64,000 nt of DNA. Origin: Flavobacterium gillisiae. Lineage in GTDB: Bacteria; Bacteroidota; Bacteroidia; Flavobacteriales; Flavobacteriaceae. Position numbers and translations under genes: made by a program. Shown piece after piece: positions 61,001-64,000 of the stretch; the first letter of the stretch is position 1, and each line of letters begins with the position of its first letter. The notes below the pieces were generated by a model, which did not search any database, was not told the origin of the DNA, and saw only the letters and a program-made list of their open reading frames with translations. The stretch lies in assembly GCF_900107635.1 (NCBI RefSeq), contig NZ_FNRD01000009.1, positions 155,862 through 219,861 on the forward strand. The letters are read 5' to 3'.

Positions 61001-61444
61001 TACGGATACTTTTAAGGTGTTTTTTTCCAAATCTCTACGAGTTACTACTTTTTCAAATAGCGCTTCGGGATAGCTAACAATAACAGCGGGTTTCTTGCGG
61101 GAATTAATTCTGTTAAGCACTTCGGCACGAAGCAAAACGTTAGCATTATCCGTGTCTTCTATTTGGTATGGACGGCGATAAGAACCTGGATAAAATAGCA
61201 CATCCTTATCTCCAATCATTTGTTCTAGATCATTCAAATAATAGGCCGCTTCCTCTTTATTGTTTAAAACGATGAGAAATGGAGCATCTGCTTTTTTAAA
61301 TAACGCGCGTATGACAAAAGAGGCCGCTGATCCCAGCAAACCATCAAGATGTAATTTCGGTTGATTATTTTCCTGCAAACGTTCAACGATTTGTTGAATT
61401 TTAGGCGAATTATCAAAGATGTTATATAGGGCAGTTTTACTCAA
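58073..61444 (-). CDS. mfd: transcription-repair coupling factor
   Basis: Removes RNA polymerase stalled at lesions and recruits UvrA. 1123 residues: UvrB-like N-terminal domains, the RNAP-interaction domain (SVGDYVTHIDHGIGRFGGLQKI), RecG-like helicase with Walker A GDVGFGKTEVAIRAA and Walker B DEEQKFG, and the TRCF C-terminal domain. The start codon is TTG at 61444; MSKTALYNIFDNSPKIQQIVE matches the family start and no Met is available nearby. It overlaps the upstream lipoprotein gene by 8 bases, so it depends on that gene's promoter. Confidence 0.96.
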   Translation of the reverse strand: MSKTALYNIFDNSPKIQQIVERLQENNQPKLHLDGLLGSAASFVIRALFKKADAPFLIVLNNKEEAAYYLNDLEQMIGDKDVLFYPGSYRRPYQIEDTDNANVLLRAEVLNRINSRKKPAVIVSYPEALFEKVVTRRDLEKNTLKVSVGDKISIDFINEVLFEYEFKRVDFITEPGEFSVRGGIVDVFSFSNDNPYRIEFFGDEVESIRSFDVATQLSIEIQKKITIIPNVENKVFQENRESFLDYISEKTVLFIQNTEDLFLQLDKQFVRAEEAFEKLSKDIKHATPDQLFLNQKTFIKRALDFSIVELSPTPIFKIAKKFEFHIQPQPSFNKQFDLLLNNLSENQFNGYKNYLFCSNEGQAKRFHDIFASLDESNSENIRKQYNTIVLPLYQGFIDEENQITCYTDHQIFERYHKFNIKSSYSKKQNVTLKELTTLSVGDYVTHIDHGIGRFGGLQKIQVENKTQEAIKLVYADNDIVYVSIHSLHKISKYTGKDGTPPKIYKLGSNAWKVLKQKTKARVKHIAFNLIQLYAKRRLDKGFQFSPDSYLQNELESSFIYEDTPDQTKSTQEVKADMESDRPMDRLVCGDVGFGKTEVAIRAAFKAVDNGKQVAILVPTTILAYQHYRTFTERLKDMPVTIGYLNRFRTAKQKAETLKDLSEGRLDIVIGTHQLVNKNVVFKDLGLLIVDEEQKFGVNVKDKLKTIAANVDTLTLTATPIPRTLQFSLMAARDLSVITTPPPNRYPIETNVVGFSEEMIRDAISYEIQRNGQVFFINNRIENIKEVAGMIQRLVPNARVGIGHGQMEGKKLEELMLAFMNGEFDVLVATTIIESGLDVPNANTIFINNANNFGLSDLHQMRGRVGRSNKKAFCYFICPPYSAMTDDARKRIQALEQFSDLGSGFNIAMKDLEIRGAGDLLGGEQSGFINEIGFDTYQKIMNEAIEELKENEFKDLYPTENNIETKEYVKDLQIDTDFELLFSDEYINNISERLSLYGELAAVKNEEELQIFQTKLIDRFGPMPPRAIALMNSIRIKWIATQVGIEKLVMKQGKMICYFVSDQQSDYYQSQRFRAVIQFVQKRTELCKMKEKQTPNGLRLLITFDNANSTRKALELMEMLGKRD

Positions 61445-62048
61445 TTTGAGGAAGGTTTGGGTTGTTTATTGTTGGATTACTATTTGGAATGGCTCTGGAG
61501 GCATCCATCATTTTTATTAAATCAGATTCACCTTCTTCCACGGGAATTTTACTTTTTTCAACAATTTTATCCATTTGTCGCTGTAAAGAAGCTAATTCAA
61601 CATTGATTTCAGCAATCAAATGAACCACCTTTTTATCTGGAATGTTATCTAAATGAATGTACAAATCAAGCAATCGCACTTTAGTGATTAATGTTGAAAT
61701 TCTGCTTTTAATTTGTGGTTTATCGAACTTGTAAGGCAAATTCTCATTCAATGCCGTTGCTTTTTTAGAAATAGCTGCCGCTTTTTGTTGAAATGCTCCA
61801 ATGGTCTTTTTCGGTTTTTGTGCTAGTTCAGCCAAGAACAGACGAAGCTCATTCCAAGTGGCCACACTTTCTTCGGCAGTAGTATTTATAGGTGTATCAT
61901 AAAAAACCCAACCTTTATTTATATTCGAAAAAATGACTTCCTTTTTTTTGGCGTCTTTTTCGTTTTCTGCGATCCTTTTTTTGTTGTCATCCTTACAGGA
62001 AGAAAAGATAATAAAAAAGAAAAGTAAGTATGATAATTTGAATTTCAT
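61437..62048 (-). CDS. lipoprotein upstream of mfd, unknown function
   Basis: 203 residues. Signal KFKLSYLLFFFIIFSSC gives a lipobox Cys. The mature protein is charged and mostly helical (LRLFLAELAQKPKKTIGAFQQKAAAISKKATALNE ... LIAEINVELASLQRQMDKIVEKS), suggesting a helical bundle or coiled coil. I start at 62048 because the longer frame's Met (62069) falls in the -7 box. Overlapping mfd links a surface lipoprotein to DNA repair in one transcript. Confidence 0.82.
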   Translation of the reverse strand: MKFKLSYLLFFFIIFSSCKDDNKKRIAENEKDAKKKEVIFSNINKGWVFYDTPINTTAEESVATWNELRLFLAELAQKPKKTIGAFQQKAAAISKKATALNENLPYKFDKPQIKSRISTLITKVRLLDLYIHLDNIPDKKVVHLIAEINVELASLQRQMDKIVEKSKIPVEEGESDLIKMMDASRAIPNSNPTINNPNLPQIE

Positions 62049-62066
62049 TGTGTTTTCATTAAAGCA

Positions 62067-62074
62067 CAAAGTTA
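62067..62074 (-). promoter_or_regulatory. -7 box TAACTTTG for the lipoprotein-mfd operon
   Basis: Exact TAnnTTTG match 19 bases before the lipoprotein start on the minus strand. Confidence 0.5.
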
Positions 62075-62273
62075 CAAAGTAAATTTATAAATACAGATTT
62101 CAAAATGTGAATTACAAATCAGTTCAAAATACTGTATTTTTAACATCATTAATGCCAAAAAAGCAGACAAAAAATAACGATTTTAAGTTTTTGCTTGTAC
62201 AATTAGCAAACTCCTTTTGAAGTGTTTTAGATAAATACGAAAACGTTATCTTAGCTGCTTAAAATTCGATAAA

Positions 62274-63212
62274 ATGAGTACGAAAATATTAATTATAGGC
62301 GCTTGTGGACAAATAGGTACCGAATTAACCCATTCTCTGAGAAAAATATATGGAACTGATAATGTAATCGCCTCCGATATTCGAAAACTAAATAACGATG
62401 TTGTTAATTCAGGGCCATTTGAAGTAATCAATGCTTTAGATTTCAATCAGATTGAGCATCTTGTGGAAGTTCATAAAATCGATGAAATCTATTTGATGGC
62501 GGCATTACTATCAGCAACAGCTGAGAAAAACCCTGCTTTTGCTTGGGATTTAAATATGAACTCGTTGTTCCATGTTTTGAATTTGGCTAAAGCCAAAAAA
62601 ATAAAAAAAATATTTTGGCCATCGAGTATAGCTGTTTTTGGCCCAACAACTCCAAAAGAAAACACACCGCAATACACCATCATGGAACCATCCACGGTGT
62701 ACGGAATCAGCAAGCAATCTGGTGAAAGATGGTGTGAATACTACCATAATATCTTTGGTGTAGATGTAAGAAGCATCCGTTATCCTGGATTAATCAGTTA
62801 CTCTTCGCCTCCTGGCGGTGGAACTACAGATTATGCAGTGGATATTTTTCACAAAGCACTTTCTGATAAAACTTACGAGTGTTTCTTGTCTTCAGAAACT
62901 AAGATGCCAATGATGTATATGGAAGATGCTATTGCTGCAACAATCCAGATTATGCAAGCGCCAGCAGAACAAATTAAAATACGTTCTTCTTATAACCTGG
63001 CTGCAATGAGTTTCACGCCAACAGAAATCGCAGCGGAGATCAAAAAACACATTCCTGAATTTACGATTACTTATGAACCCGACTTTCGTCAAAAAATTGC
63101 TGACAGCTGGCCTGCTAGTATTGATGATGCTGAGGCTAGAAAAGATTGGAACTGGAAACACAAATACGACCTGGAAACTATGACGGTGGATATGTTAGCC
63201 CATTTGAAATAA
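62274..63212 (+). CDS. L-threonine 3-dehydrogenase, short-chain (epimerase-like) type
   Basis: Oxidises L-threonine to 2-amino-3-ketobutyrate with NAD+; 312 residues of the extended SDR fold. Motifs: GACGQIG (8-14) and YGISKQSGE (active-site Tyr-x-x-x-Lys). The C-terminal segment SWPASIDDAEARKDWNWKHKYDL is typical of the epimerase-like threonine dehydrogenases rather than sugar epimerases. The partner enzyme (2-amino-3-ketobutyrate CoA ligase) is not in the window. Confidence 0.9.
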   Translation: MSTKILIIGACGQIGTELTHSLRKIYGTDNVIASDIRKLNNDVVNSGPFEVINALDFNQIEHLVEVHKIDEIYLMAALLSATAEKNPAFAWDLNMNSLFHVLNLAKAKKIKKIFWPSSIAVFGPTTPKENTPQYTIMEPSTVYGISKQSGERWCEYYHNIFGVDVRSIRYPGLISYSSPPGGGTTDYAVDIFHKALSDKTYECFLSSETKMPMMYMEDAIAATIQIMQAPAEQIKIRSSYNLAAMSFTPTEIAAEIKKHIPEFTITYEPDFRQKIADSWPASIDDAEARKDWNWKHKYDLETMTVDMLAHLK

Positions 63213-63230
63213 TCCAAAAAAATAAGAATA

Positions 63231-63266
63231 AAAAAAAAGTCTAGCTTGAAAACTAGACTTTTTTTT
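63231..63266. terminator. intrinsic terminator, bidirectional
   Basis: AAAAAAAAGTCTAG / CTAGACTTTTTTTT with an 8-base loop, between converging genes. Confidence 0.88.
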
Positions 63267-63294
63267 GGGTTTGTTTGTTGATAAGTATTTCTTT

Positions 63295-63867
63295 CTAATT
63301 ATCACCATTATAATAACGGGATTTAATTATCCATTTGTCATTTGCGTTTTCCAATAATATCACACATTTTTCTACGGCTCCGCCAAATTTATTAGTTGCG
63401 CTAAACCAAACTAAAGCAGTTTTTTTATTAACAAACAATGGTTTAGATAAAGTTAAGATTAATCTTTCTCCAAAGTTTAAATAATATCCCGTCTTATAAT
63501 TGTTCAAATTTGTTTCAGCATCTAGTATTTCAAACGAGTGATTTGAGAAGTCAGAATTTTTCCAATTATATAGCTTCTTGTTTTTATATAGTTTTTTTAA
63601 TTTAACTATTTCTACACTATCAATAACCCAATTATTAGAATTATAATTTAATTGATTTACATTCTTTAATTGTTGCTCATAAAATAACAATGCGCCTAAA
63701 CCATTCCCAGCCTCATTAACTAATACATTTTTGGTATTTATGTAAGGCAAATATTTTGTTTTTAAAAGCTCCTCATCAATAAAATTATTCACTACTTGCC
63801 GTTCAATTCTTGTAATTGAACACGAAGTAATAATTAAACAGAAAATTAATACTATTATTTTTTTCAT
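63295..63867 (-). CDS. lipoprotein of unknown function
   Basis: 190 residues. MKKIIVLIFCLIITSC gives a clear lipobox. The mature part is Asn/Lys/Tyr-rich (NVNQLNYNSNNWVIDSVEI, KKLYKNKKLYNWKNSDFSNHSFEI) and ends in VEKCVILLENANDKWIIKSRYYNGDN, which resembles the NTF2-like or lumazine-like ends of small exported proteins; no family assigned. It follows 7 bases after the partial lipoprotein frame, so they are one unit. Confidence 0.8.
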   Translation of the reverse strand: MKKIIVLIFCLIITSCSITRIERQVVNNFIDEELLKTKYLPYINTKNVLVNEAGNGLGALLFYEQQLKNVNQLNYNSNNWVIDSVEIVKLKKLYKNKKLYNWKNSDFSNHSFEILDAETNLNNYKTGYYLNFGERLILTLSKPLFVNKKTALVWFSATNKFGGAVEKCVILLENANDKWIIKSRYYNGDN

Positions 63868-63874
63868 ATAGCTT

Positions 63875-64000
63875 TTAATTACACGGTTGCCCATAATTTA
63901 TTTGTTCTTCTGGCGTATCTTGACCAATAGAAAATCTAAATCCTCATTACTACAGGCACAAAATAGTAAAGCCAAGAAAATTCCTAAGTAATAGGGGGGG
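63875..64000 (-). pseudogene. lipoprotein fragment with apparent frameshift (window edge)
   Basis: On the minus strand the frame from the edge reads YYLGIFLALLFCACSNEDLDF, a lipoprotein signal, and then stops at 63898 after LLVKIRQKNK. Another frame gives a more natural end, SIGQDTPEEQINYGQPCN, with a stop at 63875, 7 bases before the next gene. One missing T in the run at 63931-63934 would join them. A run of seven C (63994-64000) at the very edge precedes the signal. A sequencing or contig-end error is as likely as a true mutation. Confidence 0.4.

Overview
The window is a stretch of Bacteroidota chromosome, most likely from Flavobacterium or a close relative. The sequence is AT-rich. Promoters match the Bacteroidota pattern (-7 box TAnnTTTG, sometimes with -33 TTTG) and Shine-Dalgarno sites are not evident. 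There is a type IX secretion protein (PorZ-like, with its own sorting domain), a complete Bat (aerotolerance) operon, and the usual order porZ-recO-ileS-dksA-like-lspA. I see no tRNA, rRNA, CRISPR array, prophage or insertion sequence. Almost all of it reads as vertically inherited core genome.

Layout. 1-5.2 kb (minus strand): a cut-off M23-type lipoprotein, tryptophan 2,3-dioxygenase coupled to a DUF3108 protein, then the two iron dioxygenases of tyrosine breakdown (HPPD and homogentisate dioxygenase). 5.4-9.5 kb: patatin/Omp85 fusion and uvrC. 9.6-12.7 kb (plus): aspartoacylase-like enzyme, PLP decarboxylase, 5-formyl-THF cyclo-ligase, small lipoprotein. 12.7-22 kb (minus): lspA, dksA-like, ileS, recO, porZ-like, gdhA. 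22-34.5 kb, mixed: outer-membrane-type protein, cystathionine gamma-synthase, DUF3298/4163 lipoprotein, DinB, ArsC-like, EamA transporter, yicC, gmk, nadD, a LysR / DJ-1 / YqhD-like module, gpsA and a secreted protein. 34.5-37.4 kb: pheS, two conserved unknowns, cvpA. 37.4-46.7 kb (minus): moxR-DUF58-unknown-batA-batB-batC-batD-batE. 46.9-51.8 kb (plus): aldo/keto reductase, SDR, AlbA_2 protein, a 0.7 kb gene-poor gap, metallophosphoesterase, small secreted protein. 51.9-55.6 kb (minus): ALDH7 (antiquitin type), 3-hydroxyanthranilate dioxygenase, secreted endonuclease/phosphatase-family protein. 55.7-64 kb: LD-carboxypeptidase, yraN, ACT-like protein, mfd with an upstream lipoprotein, threonine dehydrogenase-like SDR, and lipoproteins running off the edge.

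How the genes work together. TDO, HAAO, HPPD, homogentisate dioxygenase and ALDH7 point to use of tryptophan, tyrosine and lysine as carbon or nitrogen sources, with GDH at the ammonium node. The Bat operon, the DJ-1/YqhD pair, UvrC and Mfd cover envelope, aldehyde and DNA-damage stress.

The most interesting unexplained layer is not a gene cluster. Several families of short dispersed repeats sit just downstream of stop codons and appear in one fixed orientation relative to the upstream gene: four clear copies of an 80-150 bp element, four GC-rich palindromes (one of which has become the C-terminus of the EamA protein), and short ACTGA-type and GTCAATTAG-type repeats. I also propose a small RNA or attenuator at 2395-2505. 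I found no convincing new multi-gene system.
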